Numbered from the stretch's first letter, positions 26,649 through 36,551 are shown. The stretch: 64,000 nucleotides of DNA from Paenibacillus amylolyticus (GCF_001570725.1 NZ_BCNV01000007.1:1-64000); one strand, 5' to 3'. The notes: generated from the letters alone by a model not told the origin. Numbers and translations are program-made.

Positions 26649-28433
26649 TTGTGGACGTTAAAACGATTCTTGACCCCGTATAAGTCGGCGGCGATCCTCG
26701 CCCCGCTGCTCATGGTACTTGAGGTTGCCATGGACCTGCTCCAGCCCAAGCTGATGTCCAGCATCGTGGATGATGGTGTGCTTGCAGGCAACCTGTCCCA
26801 TATCGTAACTACAGGTCTGATTATGCTACTTGTTGCGTTAATTGGCTGGGTCGGCGGCGCAGGCTGTACACTCTATTCAAGCAAGGCTGCCGTGGGATAC
26901 GGCACGGATCTGCGCCAGGAACTGTTTGACCATATTCAAACCTTCTCCTTCCGTAATCTGGATACGTTTCAGGAAGGATCCCTGATTACTCGTCTGACGA
27001 GTGACATTACGCAGATGCAGACCTTTGTACAGATGCTGCTGCGGATGTTTATCCGTTCGCCGATGCTGATCATCGGTAGTATCATCATGGCGTTTACGAT
27101 CAGTGTGAAGCTGGCACTCATTCTTATTGCGACTGTGCCGGTACTGTTTATTATTTTATTTATTCTGATAAAAGCTTCTTATCCGCTGTTCGCCAGTGTT
27201 CAGAGCAAGCTCGATCAGGTCAATGCCGTTCTTCAGGAAAATCTCGCTGGCATCCGAGTCGTCAAGGCATTTGCACGTGCGCGTCTGGAGAAAAAGCGCT
27301 TCAAGCAATCCAATGAAGATTACACGTCAACTGCTGTGAAAGCCTGGCGGATTGTCACACTGAATGCACCTGTGCTCAGCCTCATGCTGAATGCTACGAT
27401 TGTAGCGGTGCTATGGTTCGGAGGTTTCCAGGTAGTGGGAGGCGATATTGCTGCCGGGGATCTGATCGCTTTTATCAACTATGTCACGGTTGTACTCTCG
27501 TCCCTCACGTCCATCGGCATGATGATGATGAGCTTCTCCCGAGCCAAGGTATCTGCTGAGCGAATCAACGAGGTGTTACATACAGAGCCGGATATTCAAT
27601 CGGGATTCGATAACTCCGGGAATGCACATTCCCACCAGTCTAATCGTAATCAGCCCTCAACCCAACCGACTCCTATTCCCTCGCGCGTAGCGGGTCAAGT
27701 GGAGTTCAGGGACGTATCTTTCTGTTATGACGGAGACCATACACTTACCGGAATTAATCTGATGGCTCGCCCGGGTGAGAAAGTGGCCCTGATCGGTTCA
27801 ACAGGCTCAGGCAAAACCTCGCTGGTGCAGCTGATTCCCCGTCTGTATGATGCTTCGCAGGGGGAAGTGCTCGTGAATGGAGTGAATGTTCGTCACTGGG
27901 ATCTTCAGGACCTTCGCAGCCGAGTTTCCATTGTGCTGCAGGAATCCATTCTGTTCAGCGGCAGCATCCGGGATAACATTTGCTTCGGCCGGCCCGATGC
28001 AACAGATGCTGAATTGCGTGCTGCGGCACAAGCTGCAGCAGCGGATGATTTTATTATGAAACTGAAGGATGGCTATGACACGGAGCTGGGTCAGCGCGGG
28101 GTCAATCTGTCCGGTGGACAGAAACAGCGTATATCCATTGCACGCGCCCTACTCATGCGACCGGAAGTGTTAATTCTGGATGATAGCACCAGTGCTGTGG
28201 ATTTGCGTACGGAAGCGAGCATTCAGAAGGCTTTGCAATCTTTGATGAAAGACAGCACGACATTTTTGATTGCACAGCGAATCTCCTCCGTGAAGGATGC
28301 AGACTGTATATATGTCATTGATGAAGGACAGATCGTTGCCAGGGGCACACATGATGACCTTATGGCTCATTCATCACACTACCAGGCGATCTATTATTCG
28401 CAGCAACGGAAGGAGGATGTTCAATTTGGCTAA
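26649..28433 (+). CDS. Heterodimeric ABC exporter subunit, degenerate catalytic site (YheI/BmrC-like)
   Basis: Half-transporter of 594 residues: six membrane segments (about 15-300), then a nucleotide-binding domain from about 350. Walker A GSTGSGKTS and signature NLSGGQKQR are canonical, but Walker B ends ILDD, with Asp where the catalytic Glu should be. A Gln/Pro/Ser-rich linker (about residues 320-345) joins the domains. The start codon is TTG with GAGGTGA upstream. Together with the next gene it forms the asymmetric pair seen in BmrCD and TM287/288, exporting drugs or lipids. The 103 nt before it carry no clear promoter. Confidence 0.88.
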   Translation: MWTLKRFLTPYKSAAILAPLLMVLEVAMDLLQPKLMSSIVDDGVLAGNLSHIVTTGLIMLLVALIGWVGGAGCTLYSSKAAVGYGTDLRQELFDHIQTFSFRNLDTFQEGSLITRLTSDITQMQTFVQMLLRMFIRSPMLIIGSIIMAFTISVKLALILIATVPVLFIILFILIKASYPLFASVQSKLDQVNAVLQENLAGIRVVKAFARARLEKKRFKQSNEDYTSTAVKAWRIVTLNAPVLSLMLNATIVAVLWFGGFQVVGGDIAAGDLIAFINYVTVVLSSLTSIGMMMMSFSRAKVSAERINEVLHTEPDIQSGFDNSGNAHSHQSNRNQPSTQPTPIPSRVAGQVEFRDVSFCYDGDHTLTGINLMARPGEKVALIGSTGSGKTSLVQLIPRLYDASQGEVLVNGVNVRHWDLQDLRSRVSIVLQESILFSGSIRDNICFGRPDATDAELRAAAQAAAADDFIMKLKDGYDTELGQRGVNLSGGQKQRISIARALLMRPEVLILDDSTSAVDLRTEASIQKALQSLMKDSTTFLIAQRISSVKDADCIYVIDEGQIVARGTHDDLMAHSSHYQAIYYSQQRKEDVQFG

Positions 28434-30249
28434 ACCTGCATCTTCCTCCATTCAACAAACCGTCGTGCCTCCTATCGGAAGACCTGGTCCAACGGGCAGA
28501 GGCCCTGTTCCCAAAGTCAGAGCCAAAAATGCTCGCCACGCCCTCATCCGGGTATGGTCATACATGGGTCGTCATCACAAAGGAGTTATTGCTGCATTAG
28601 TGCTGACTGCTCTCGGAACACTGCTCAATCTGGCAGGACCTTATCTTCTCGGCCGCGCCGTTAACGAACATATCGTTCCCAAAATAACAACGGGTTTGCT
28701 GAAGGAATGTCTTCTCTTGTTGAGTGTTTATGTCCTCGGCTCACTCCTGATGTGGGCTCAATCCTATGTCATGATTGGTGTGTCACAGTTGACCGTCAAG
28801 GATCTGCGGCATGCGTTGTTCTCCCGACTACAAGAGCTGCCTGTTAGCTTTTTTGATAAAAATCAAAGCGGGGATCTGATGAGCCGGGCCACCAATGATA
28901 TCGATAACGTGTCCACCACGCTGAATCAAAGCGTAACCCAGTTGATGTCCAGTGCCATTCTGCTCGTCGGCTCCTTGTCGATCATGTTTGCACTCGATGT
29001 CCGGCTTACCCTGCTCAGTCTGATAACGGTACCGTTGATTACCATTGCCACTCGCCTGATCGCTTCGAGAACACGTAAACACTTCACCGCCCAGCAGAAA
29101 TTACTTGGTGAGCTTAACGGGTATGCTCAGGAAACCATTGCTGGACAAAAAGTCGTAGCGGCCTATAACCGTCAGGATCAGGCACACCAGCATTTTGAAA
29201 ACCTGAACGAGAAACTTCGCACATCCAGCACACAAGCCCAGACTGTTTCGGGTCTGGTTGGACCTACGATGAACGTGATGAACAACATCGGGTTTGCCAT
29301 TTTGGCTTCTGTAGGTGGATGGATGGCTTATCATGATCTGACGTCCATCGGACTGATCGTCAGTTTTCTCGCTTACTCCCGCCAGATTGAGAGGCCGCTT
29401 AACGATCTGGCCAATCAGTACAATCTGATTCAGGCTGCAATCGCAGGTGCTGAACGGGTGTTCCACATCATGGATACGCCTGGCGAATACGTGGAGGAAC
29501 AGAAGAAACAACTGGATCAGATTCAAGGCAAAGTGGTATTTGAAGACGTCTCCTTCGGGTACAGTGCGGAGCGAGACATTCTGAAGAAGGTCAGCTTTAC
29601 CGCAAAACCGGGTGAGATGATTGCACTCGTTGGACCCACCGGTGCAGGTAAAACGACCATTATCAACCTGTTACCCCGTTTCTACGAGATTACAGGCGGA
29701 CGGATTACCATCGATGGATATGACATCTCCGAACTGGAGAAGGATCAATTGCGGCGGCAACTCGGCATTGTGCTTCAGGATGCCTACCTGTTCTCAGGTA
29801 CCATTCGCGACAATCTCGCCTACGGCAAGCCGGACGCAACGGATGAACAGATCAGGCAAGCGGCTGAACTTGCGAATGCACATTCGTTTATCCGCAAACT
29901 GTCCCAGGGCTACGATACCCCTATCATTTCTGGAGGAAGCAATCTGAGTCAGGGACAACGACAGCTGTTAACCATTGCCCGGGCAATTCTGGCTGATCCA
30001 GCCATTCTTATTCTGGATGAAGCAACGAGCAGTATTGATACGCGTACGGAGATGCAGATCCAGGAAGCGATGCGCACATTGATGAAGGACCGCACCAGCT
30101 TCGTCATCGCCCACAGGCTGAGCACGATTCGCGAAGCCGATCAGATTCTCGTCATAGATGATGGACAGATCGCTGAACGGGGAAATCATGATGAGTTGAT
30201 GCAGCAACAAGGATTCTACTATCAGTTACATCAGGGACAACTAAAATAA
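28426..30249 (+). CDS. Heterodimeric ABC exporter subunit, catalytic site intact (YheH/BmrD-like)
   Basis: 607 residues from TTG 28426, which is nine bases after AAGGAGG; an ATG at 28417 directly abuts that site and is unlikely. A Pro/Arg-rich N-terminal tail of about 45 residues precedes six membrane segments and an ATPase domain with Walker A GPTGAGKTT, Walker B ILILDEATSSID (intact Glu) and a non-canonical signature NLSQGQRQL. The two partner signatures and Glu positions are complementary: one consensus ATP site per dimer. Overlaps the first subunit by 8 nt. Confidence 0.9.
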   Translation: MAKPASSSIQQTVVPPIGRPGPTGRGPVPKVRAKNARHALIRVWSYMGRHHKGVIAALVLTALGTLLNLAGPYLLGRAVNEHIVPKITTGLLKECLLLLSVYVLGSLLMWAQSYVMIGVSQLTVKDLRHALFSRLQELPVSFFDKNQSGDLMSRATNDIDNVSTTLNQSVTQLMSSAILLVGSLSIMFALDVRLTLLSLITVPLITIATRLIASRTRKHFTAQQKLLGELNGYAQETIAGQKVVAAYNRQDQAHQHFENLNEKLRTSSTQAQTVSGLVGPTMNVMNNIGFAILASVGGWMAYHDLTSIGLIVSFLAYSRQIERPLNDLANQYNLIQAAIAGAERVFHIMDTPGEYVEEQKKQLDQIQGKVVFEDVSFGYSAERDILKKVSFTAKPGEMIALVGPTGAGKTTIINLLPRFYEITGGRITIDGYDISELEKDQLRRQLGIVLQDAYLFSGTIRDNLAYGKPDATDEQIRQAAELANAHSFIRKLSQGYDTPIISGGSNLSQGQRQLLTIARAILADPAILILDEATSSIDTRTEMQIQEAMRTLMKDRTSFVIAHRLSTIREADQILVIDDGQIAERGNHDELMQQQGFYYQLHQGQLK

Positions 30250-30333
30250 GTCGAACTAATGATTAGTTCAACCAAATATAGTTTGATCTGAACCGATGTG
30301 GCTTCTGCCCATTAGGTTTAACCGAAATACTAA

Positions 30334-30376
30334 ACGCCGCATGGGTTCTCAAGGACCCATGCGGCGTTATTTTGTT
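30334..30376. terminator. Strong bidirectional terminator
   Basis: ACGCCGCATGGGT (30334-30346) and ACCCATGCGGCGT (30355-30367) form a perfect 13-bp stem with an 8-base loop, then TTATTTTG. It serves the ABC exporter operon and the converging histidine kinase gene. Confidence 0.9.
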
Positions 30377-30417
30377 TAATGACTATGTTGTTGCTTTCCC
30401 TGATCCTGTTATACCAG

Positions 30418-31989
30418 TTACGCCTCCATTGGCAGATGAAGCGTGAAAGTGGAACCCACCCCCATCTCACTATGGACGGTAATTTTACCGTTGTGGTCCT
30501 GAACGATTTTCTGGCAGAGTGCAAGTCCGAGTCCCGTACCTTCTTCTTTGGTCGTATAAAATGGATTAAAGATCGTGGAAAGCGAATTTTCCGGAATGCC
30601 ACTGCCCGTATCAGTAATGGAGACGAGTACTGCTTCCCCGTCCTGCAACAAATCCATATGAACCTCACCAGGGTCTTCCATCGCTTCAAAAGCGTTACGA
30701 ATCAGATTGATCAATACCTGCACGATTTTATCCCGGTCCATGTTGACCACGATTGGCTCACTCGTCATCTCAAGCGTAATTCGATGCCCTCGGGATGCCG
30801 CATCTGACTCGGTCAAAGACATGACACGTTCAAGACAATGCCCCAACTGTTCCGGTTTCATGTGATTGGCATGTGGTTTGGAAAATTGTAAAAATTCAGC
30901 CGTCAGATCGGTTACCCTCGTCACCTCTCCCATAATCACTTCATACCACGGAGCGATATTGTACGCTTGTCCACGTGACAGCTGTAGGAATCCCCGTATC
31001 GCGGTGAGCGGGTTACGAATTTCGTGAGCCATACCAGCAGCCAGTTCCCCTACCGCTCTCAGTCTTTCGGAACGGAATACTTCTTCTTCATTTTTTAGCC
31101 ATTTGCTGCGCTGTTGTTGAAGTAACCTGTCCTCGGCAACCGTCATAAAGTGCTGCAAGGTGTCCGACATTTCCGGGTATAGAGAGATGCTATAGCTAAC
31201 CTGCAGGCCTTGAAGCTGAACGGAAAGTAATGACGCCATTCGTTCTTCCACGTCCTGTATCTCCGGCAAAACGACTGCAAAACGATCTCCAGCATATCGG
31301 GATATGCCATACGCATCGGTAAACTGATTAGTAATCATTTCGCCTGTACCCGTGATCACGGAGCACCAGGGATCTTCTGAATCTTTTTTAAATCCGCTAA
31401 AATTATTGACATTCAAAAGGACAAGCAGAAAAGAGCGACGCTCTTCCACCGTCTTATGCAGCACTTCCATATAACCTTCATAATTTAACAATCCGGTAAG
31501 CGGATCATGAAGGGTCAGAAACCGATTTTTTTCCCGAAGCCGACGCTTCTCAGCCTCACTGTTAATCATCGTGTGATACAAAAAAATGATTACAACCGAG
31601 GTTAATAGATCAAATAACGAAACCAGCAAAGCATATGTATCTACAGGCACATACGAAAGCCGAATCACCGTATATTGCAGCATGAGCAGCAGTGAGATTG
31701 GTAAAGTCTGTGCTACGCGTTGTTTATCCTGAATCACCGAAATGATGAGCATATAATACAGCATGTTGCACCAGTTCAGTTGACTGAAATAATGGAATAG
31801 TCCGAGAAAAATCCAATGAAACTTCCGCAGCACAGGATATCTTCGCTCCCCATAAATACTCGCTACAAATAAGGTCCCCGCTAACAACATGAATGCCGGA
31901 TGAGGGGTAAGCCTTAGAACATAAGAGGACAGAATGACAAGCAGACAGCCTAGTGGGAATATCACCATTTTCATCGTGTAACTTAGCAA
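30418..31989 (-). CDS. Membrane histidine kinase with degenerate GGDEF domain (KinB/KinE-like output)
   Basis: About 523 residues. Five or six N-terminal membrane segments lead to a GGDEF-like domain (HDPLTGLLNYEGYMEVL start intact) whose active-site loop reads SRYAGDRF instead of GGDEF, so cyclase activity is unlikely. A HisKA domain follows with the phospho-acceptor in MAHEIRNPLTAIRGFLQL (about residue 320), and then an HATPase domain with N-box NLIRNAFEAME and GTGLGL. The kinase part resembles sporulation phosphorelay kinases. The TTG at 31989 has AAAGGGGGG nine bases upstream; a TTG at 32031 and ATG at 31974 lack sites. No response regulator is adjacent. Confidence 0.82.
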   Translation of the reverse strand: MLSYTMKMVIFPLGCLLVILSSYVLRLTPHPAFMLLAGTLFVASIYGERRYPVLRKFHWIFLGLFHYFSQLNWCNMLYYMLIISVIQDKQRVAQTLPISLLLMLQYTVIRLSYVPVDTYALLVSLFDLLTSVVIIFLYHTMINSEAEKRRLREKNRFLTLHDPLTGLLNYEGYMEVLHKTVEERRSFLLVLLNVNNFSGFKKDSEDPWCSVITGTGEMITNQFTDAYGISRYAGDRFAVVLPEIQDVEERMASLLSVQLQGLQVSYSISLYPEMSDTLQHFMTVAEDRLLQQQRSKWLKNEEEVFRSERLRAVGELAAGMAHEIRNPLTAIRGFLQLSRGQAYNIAPWYEVIMGEVTRVTDLTAEFLQFSKPHANHMKPEQLGHCLERVMSLTESDAASRGHRITLEMTSEPIVVNMDRDKIVQVLINLIRNAFEAMEDPGEVHMDLLQDGEAVLVSITDTGSGIPENSLSTIFNPFYTTKEEGTGLGLALCQKIVQDHNGKITVHSEMGVGSTFTLHLPMEA

Positions 31990-32250
31990 ATAGCCTCGCC
32001 CCCCTTTGACATAAAAAATCACACCTAACAACTTATGTACATGTATTATATCGAGTATGATTAGCTGATGTTGTCGATTAGTGGAGGCTCGTCAAATTCG
32101 CATGAATGTATAAATTATGAAGGCAATAGGACATATGCATGAATTGTAATAGGCAAAAGTGAAACAATTATTCTACGCATCGATCATCATTGTGTTACAA
32201 TACATTAATGGATTAATTTAGGATAAAATCTTAGTTATGGAGGAAACTAC

Positions 32251-32586
32251 ATGACAATACAACGAAAACCACTGGGCCTCGGAACGCTCTCTCTGCTCGT
32301 ACTGTTGATGGGTCTCGCCTTTAACTTTCCATGGGGCAAAGAAAATTTTATGATCAGCCATTACCTGTTGAACTTAATAAACATGCCTATTTATAGCAAC
32401 GGAGATCAAAGACTTCATATCCCCTTTGTAGTCGCAGCGATCTTCTGGATTCCCACCTTCTGGATCGCCAAAAAATATCGTGCACATTTTGGCACAAGTG
32501 TCTCTTATAACGTCGCCGGATTTATGTTGCTCTTATGTATTATTGGACCCGTTATCCCCGTTATCGATTGGATGGTCAATGGTTAA
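32251..32586 (+). CDS. Small membrane protein of unknown function
   Basis: 111 residues with three hydrophobic segments (about 10-28, 52-70 and 85-105) separated by short polar loops. No family recognised. ATG preceded by GGAGG at seven bases, and followed at once by a terminator, so it is a real single gene. It stands divergently from the histidine kinase gene. Confidence 0.7.
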   Translation: MTIQRKPLGLGTLSLLVLLMGLAFNFPWGKENFMISHYLLNLINMPIYSNGDQRLHIPFVVAAIFWIPTFWIAKKYRAHFGTSVSYNVAGFMLLLCIIGPVIPVIDWMVNG

Positions 32587-32592
32587 ACAATT

Positions 32593-32632
32593 AAAGCCAG
32601 CTCTCTATATCCCGAGGGCTGGCTTCTTTGCT
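32593..32632 (+). terminator. Terminator after the small membrane protein
   Basis: AAGCCAGC (32594-32601) pairs with GCTGGCTT (32618-32625), followed by CTTTGCTGCTTTT. Confidence 0.65.
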
Positions 32633-32714
32633 GCTTTTCCATATAAGATGAACAAATTATTTACACGATAACGTAGAGGACAGAAATAACCTGAAGAAGC
32701 GGAGCGTTCGCCTT

Positions 32715-32764
32715 TATCCCCGGATTTTCACTTCTCTAGAAGGGAATCCAAAAATCTGGGGATA
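32715..32764. repeat. 14-bp inverted repeat hairpin downstream of mglC
   Basis: TATCCCCGGATTTT (32715-32728) and AAAATCTGGGGATA (32751-32764) match as reverse complements except for one position that could form a G-U pair. An inner CTTCT/AGAAG stem fills the loop. No T-run follows on either strand, so it is not a simple terminator. It looks like a dispersed intergenic palindrome or a transcript-stabilising hairpin at the end of the mgl operon. Confidence 0.6.
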
Positions 32765-32824
32765 ACAGCGATCAGAAGGTTGTTCTGTCATCGGAATGAC
32801 TGGTGTAACCTCTTGAGGCTCATC

Positions 32825-33844
32825 CTATTTCTTTGCCATATACTTACGGATATCAAAAGCCACCGCAGCAACAATGATTAATCCTTTGATAATCAATTGC
32901 CAGTATGGACTTACACCGATAAACGTCAGACCATAGTTAATGACCCCGAAGATCAGTACCCCCGCCATAACTCCAGGCACGGTTCCAATACCGCCCGCCG
33001 TTGATACACCACCTACCACACATGCAGCAATCGCATCCAGCTCATACATGTTACCGTAATTGTTCGTAGCTCCACCTGTCCGAGCCGCTTCAAGTACACC
33101 ACCCAGACCATACAATGCACCCGCAATGGCATACAGGGCAACCAGGTTGCGCGCCACATGAATCCCGGATACATGCGCTGCCTGAATGTTGCCACCGATG
33201 GCGTACATGTTTTTGCCAAGCCGTGTTTTGTTAAAGATCACCCAGCAGATTAAAGCCACCGCAATAGCAATCAATACGATATACGGAATGGAATACCCAC
33301 CGCCCAGATCAATGTAGCCAGAGCCAATGACGGTGAAGTCGGGTCTCAAGCCTCCGATCGGCTGCGATTGGTTGGGTTCCGTATCAAAATAAATGGAGTT
33401 CAGCCCGTACACAGCAACCATCGTACCCAGCGTTGCAATAAAAGGGGGCACATGCAATTTGGCGACAATGAGTCCATTCACCAATCCCACAAACAGACCT
33501 GCGGTAATCCCGACAAGGATCGGCAGACCCACCCACAACTGGGGCAGATCGGGGAAGAAGCGATTTGCATATTCATCAATTTGCAACATCGATGCCGATA
33601 CGACAGCCGTCAGTCCAACCACCCGTCCAGCGGACAGATCGACCCCGCCCGTGACGAGGATAAAGGCTGCACCGAGCGCAATAATGGCCCGTGTGGAGGA
33701 CTGCTGTAAGATGTCCCGCAGTGTGGAGAAGGCTAGAAAATTCGGATCGGCAATCGCAATCCCAATGATGAGCAGAATCAGTACGATAAAGATGGCGCGC
33801 TGTGTAACATATTGTTTCACTTGATTGATCATCTGTGTGTTCAT
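32825..33844 (-). CDS. mglC: Galactose/methylgalactoside-type ABC permease MglC
   Basis: 339 residues of the RbsC/MglC branched-chain-type permease family, with eight to ten membrane segments. The sequence IALGAAFILVTGGVDLSAGRVVGL and the late AACVVGGVSTAGGIGTVPGV are family signatures, and the long SIYFDTEPNQSQPIGG loop is typical of MglC rather than RbsC. Last gene of mglBAC, 15 nt after mglA. Forms a homodimeric channel for a monosaccharide. Confidence 0.9.
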   Translation of the reverse strand: MNTQMINQVKQYVTQRAIFIVLILLIIGIAIADPNFLAFSTLRDILQQSSTRAIIALGAAFILVTGGVDLSAGRVVGLTAVVSASMLQIDEYANRFFPDLPQLWVGLPILVGITAGLFVGLVNGLIVAKLHVPPFIATLGTMVAVYGLNSIYFDTEPNQSQPIGGLRPDFTVIGSGYIDLGGGYSIPYIVLIAIAVALICWVIFNKTRLGKNMYAIGGNIQAAHVSGIHVARNLVALYAIAGALYGLGGVLEAARTGGATNNYGNMYELDAIAACVVGGVSTAGGIGTVPGVMAGVLIFGVINYGLTFIGVSPYWQLIIKGLIIVAAVAFDIRKYMAKK

Positions 33845-33859
33845 CTGTTTCCCTCCTGA

Positions 33860-35365
33860 CTAAGCCATCCGCTGCTGCGCGGCCAGCCTCATAATATCCT
33901 GCTCGGTTGCCTCGGCTCCGTCCACGATTCCGGTGAGACGCCCTTCGCTCATCACCATAATGCGATCCGACATGCCCAGCAGTTCTGGCATCTCTGAGCT
34001 AATCATAATAATGCTTTTGCCCTGACGAGCCAGTTCCGTAATAATAGTGTATATCTCGAACTTGGCCCCTACATCGATTCCACGTGTCGGTTCATCCAGC
34101 AGCAGAATTTCCGGGTCGGTCAGCAACCAGCGAGCCAGCAGAACTTTCTGTTGATTACCACCAGACAGGTTGCGAATCAGCGTGTTAACTGAAGGCGTTT
34201 TGGTTCTGAACTTCTGCGTCTGTTCCCGCGCCTCTTCCCGACCCTTTTTCTCGTCCAGCAAGCCCACGCGATTTCGGTAGCGCCCCAGACTGGCGATGAT
34301 CGTATTCTCATACACCGACAACACGGGGAAAATCCCAGTGACCCTTCGTTCTTCCGTGAGCAACGCGATGTTATGACGCTTTGCTGCTGCAGGAGAGTTA
34401 ATCTTCACCTTGCGCCCATGAATGGAAATGGTACCTGAAGCGAGTCCGCGCAGTCCGAACAAGGACTCAATTAGTTCTGTCCGCTGTGCTCCAACCAGGC
34501 CGCCAATGCCGAGCACTTCGCCTTTTCGCAGCTCGAAGGATACATCACGAAATGATTTGGACTGGTTCGATGTCAGACCCTCGGCTTTCAATATCACTTC
34601 ACCGGGTACGTTTGTCCGTTCTGGGAAACGTTCATCCAGATCACGGCCCACCATGCGCGTAATAATCAGATCTGTCGTTAAATCAGCAGCATCCCATGTC
34701 CCAACAACGAAGCCATCACGCATGATCGTCACTTCATCCGAGATCGTCAGGATCTCCTCCATCTTGTGAGAAATGTAGATTATGGACACGCCGCGACTGC
34801 GCAGTTCATTAATAATGGCGAAGAGCTGATCCACTTCCTTCCCCGTCAGGGAGGAAGTCGGCTCATCCATGACGATGACTTTGGATTGAAAAGAGACCGC
34901 CTTGGCGATTTCCATCGATTGAATCTTGGAAACAGATAGTGTTCCAGCTTGAGCCTTCGGATCAATATCCAGGTTCAAGTCCTTGAATAGAGCCAGTGTA
35001 TCGGTATACATGCGTTTCTCGTCCACCAGAATTCCCCTCATCGGAAAACGACCCAGCCAGATATTCTCCATCACTGGACGATGCGGTACCGGATTCAGCT
35101 CCTGATGAATCATGGATATCCCATGCTGAAGTGCCGCTTTGGAATTCGGAATATCCACATCCTTCCCTTCGATGCGTATGGTTCCTTCATCCGGGCGATA
35201 CATGCCGAACAGACATTTCATCAACGTGGATTTTCCCGCTCCATTCTCTCCCATCAAGGCGTGAACCGTTCCCGGCTTCACCTTCAATGTGACCTGACTT
35301 AGTGCCTGCACACCCGGGAATGCTTTGGAAACTCCATTCATCTCCAGCAGGTAAGGTGACTGCAT
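33860..35365 (-). CDS. mglA: Galactose/methylgalactoside-type ABC ATPase MglA
   Basis: 501 residues with two fused ATPase domains, as in all CUT2 sugar importers. Domain 1 has Walker A GENGAGKSTLMKCLFG, SVSKIQSMEIAKA in place of the signature, and VIVMDEPTSSL. Domain 2 has a replaced Walker A (GLVGAQRTELIESLFG, lacking the Lys), an intact signature LSGGNQQKVLLARWL and ILLLDEPTRGIDVG. The ATG 35365 is preceded by GGGAGG at seven bases; an earlier ATG at 35395 is unsupported. It lies between mglB (74 nt) and mglC. Confidence 0.92.
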   Translation of the reverse strand: MQSPYLLEMNGVSKAFPGVQALSQVTLKVKPGTVHALMGENGAGKSTLMKCLFGMYRPDEGTIRIEGKDVDIPNSKAALQHGISMIHQELNPVPHRPVMENIWLGRFPMRGILVDEKRMYTDTLALFKDLNLDIDPKAQAGTLSVSKIQSMEIAKAVSFQSKVIVMDEPTSSLTGKEVDQLFAIINELRSRGVSIIYISHKMEEILTISDEVTIMRDGFVVGTWDAADLTTDLIITRMVGRDLDERFPERTNVPGEVILKAEGLTSNQSKSFRDVSFELRKGEVLGIGGLVGAQRTELIESLFGLRGLASGTISIHGRKVKINSPAAAKRHNIALLTEERRVTGIFPVLSVYENTIIASLGRYRNRVGLLDEKKGREEAREQTQKFRTKTPSVNTLIRNLSGGNQQKVLLARWLLTDPEILLLDEPTRGIDVGAKFEIYTIITELARQGKSIIMISSEMPELLGMSDRIMVMSEGRLTGIVDGAEATEQDIMRLAAQQRMA

Positions 35366-35439
35366 CTTGGTTCCTCCCTTCCATATGACCGGCAAAAAAG
35401 GGACGCTACCCGAATGACGGACGTCCCTGTCTCGTGCTG

Positions 35440-36501
35440 TTATTGGGCGTCGGCAATGTTGTCTTTCGTAATCTTTTTGTAGGCAATCCAGACGTACTTA
35501 CCATCTGTAATGTCATATTGGGTATTTTCCTTTGTTGGTGTCTCACCTTTGGCAAGAACGGAAGCTAAGGCCACCGTAGCTGCACCCTGATTCTTGGCAT
35601 CATTGAGCACCGTACCCAGCATCGTACCATCCTGTAGAGCCTGAATAGCCGGAGCTGTTGCATCCACACCTACCACCGGCATGGATTTGCCATCCTTGAA
35701 GTATCCGGCTGCTTTCAATGCCTCAATAGCTCCAAGCGCCATATCATCATTGTTCGCGAGCACGGCTTCAATCTTGTCGCCATGGGAAGCAAGGAACGCC
35801 TGCATTTTCTCCTGCCCCTTCACGCGGTCCCACATTGCCGTGTCTTCCGCCAGTGCTTCCACTTCGATACCGGCATCCTGGATCGCCTGAACCGAATATT
35901 TGGTCCGAAGCTCTGCATCCTGGTGACCCGGTTCCCCTTTCAACATGACGTATTGCAGTTTGCCATCCCCGTTTTTGTCCGCTTCCGGATGTGCTTTCCA
36001 GTAATCTACAATCAACTGTCCAGAAATCGTACCCGACTCCTCCGCTTTCGCTCCTACGTAGTACACTTTATCCCACTTGTTCATGTCTTCCGCTACCGGC
36101 TCACGGTTGAGGAATACCACCGGAATGTTCGCTGCCTTGGCCTTGTCAATGATGACACCCGCCGCCGTGCGGTCTACCGGATTCACAGCCATTGCATTAT
36201 ATTTCTTGGATACAAACAGGTCGACTTTCTCGTTCTGTGTCGGTTGTGCATTCTGGCTATCCACGATATCGAGGGTCGCAATGCCTTCCGCTGCTGCGGT
36301 CATCGCATTACGTACACCCGTCATGAACGTATCATCGAATTTGTAGATAGCGACACCAATCTTGGGCGTTTCCGTCCCAGCTGCTGTCTGGCCTCCTGTA
36401 TCCGTTCCCGTGCTTCCACCTGCACTGTCTCCACCACTGCTACAACCCGCCGCCACAACCATACATGCCGTAATTAACAGTGTCATCCACGTTTTCTTCA
36501 T
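35440..36501 (-). CDS. mglB: Galactose/glucose-type binding lipoprotein MglB
   Basis: 353 residues. The signal peptide ends in a lipobox (AAGCSSGG near residue 20), followed by a Gly/Thr-rich linker and a type I periplasmic-binding fold: KIGVAIYKFDDTFMTGVRNAM, NPVDRTAAGVIIDKAK, VFLNREP and NNDDMALGAIEALKAAGY. These match galactose/glucose-binding proteins of the MglB group, including the Asp-rich DKNGDGKLQYV loop, a calcium-binding site in Escherichia coli MglB. First gene of the transporter operon; a candidate cre site lies about 50 bases upstream. Confidence 0.9.
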   Translation of the reverse strand: MKKTWMTLLITACMVVAAGCSSGGDSAGGSTGTDTGGQTAAGTETPKIGVAIYKFDDTFMTGVRNAMTAAAEGIATLDIVDSQNAQPTQNEKVDLFVSKKYNAMAVNPVDRTAAGVIIDKAKAANIPVVFLNREPVAEDMNKWDKVYYVGAKAEESGTISGQLIVDYWKAHPEADKNGDGKLQYVMLKGEPGHQDAELRTKYSVQAIQDAGIEVEALAEDTAMWDRVKGQEKMQAFLASHGDKIEAVLANNDDMALGAIEALKAAGYFKDGKSMPVVGVDATAPAIQALQDGTMLGTVLNDAKNQGAATVALASVLAKGETPTKENTQYDITDGKYVWIAYKKITKDNIADAQ

Positions 36502-36551
36502 TTCCTAATGACCTCCCCCAAGTTCATTCGGCTTTACCGATGTCTTTATTA

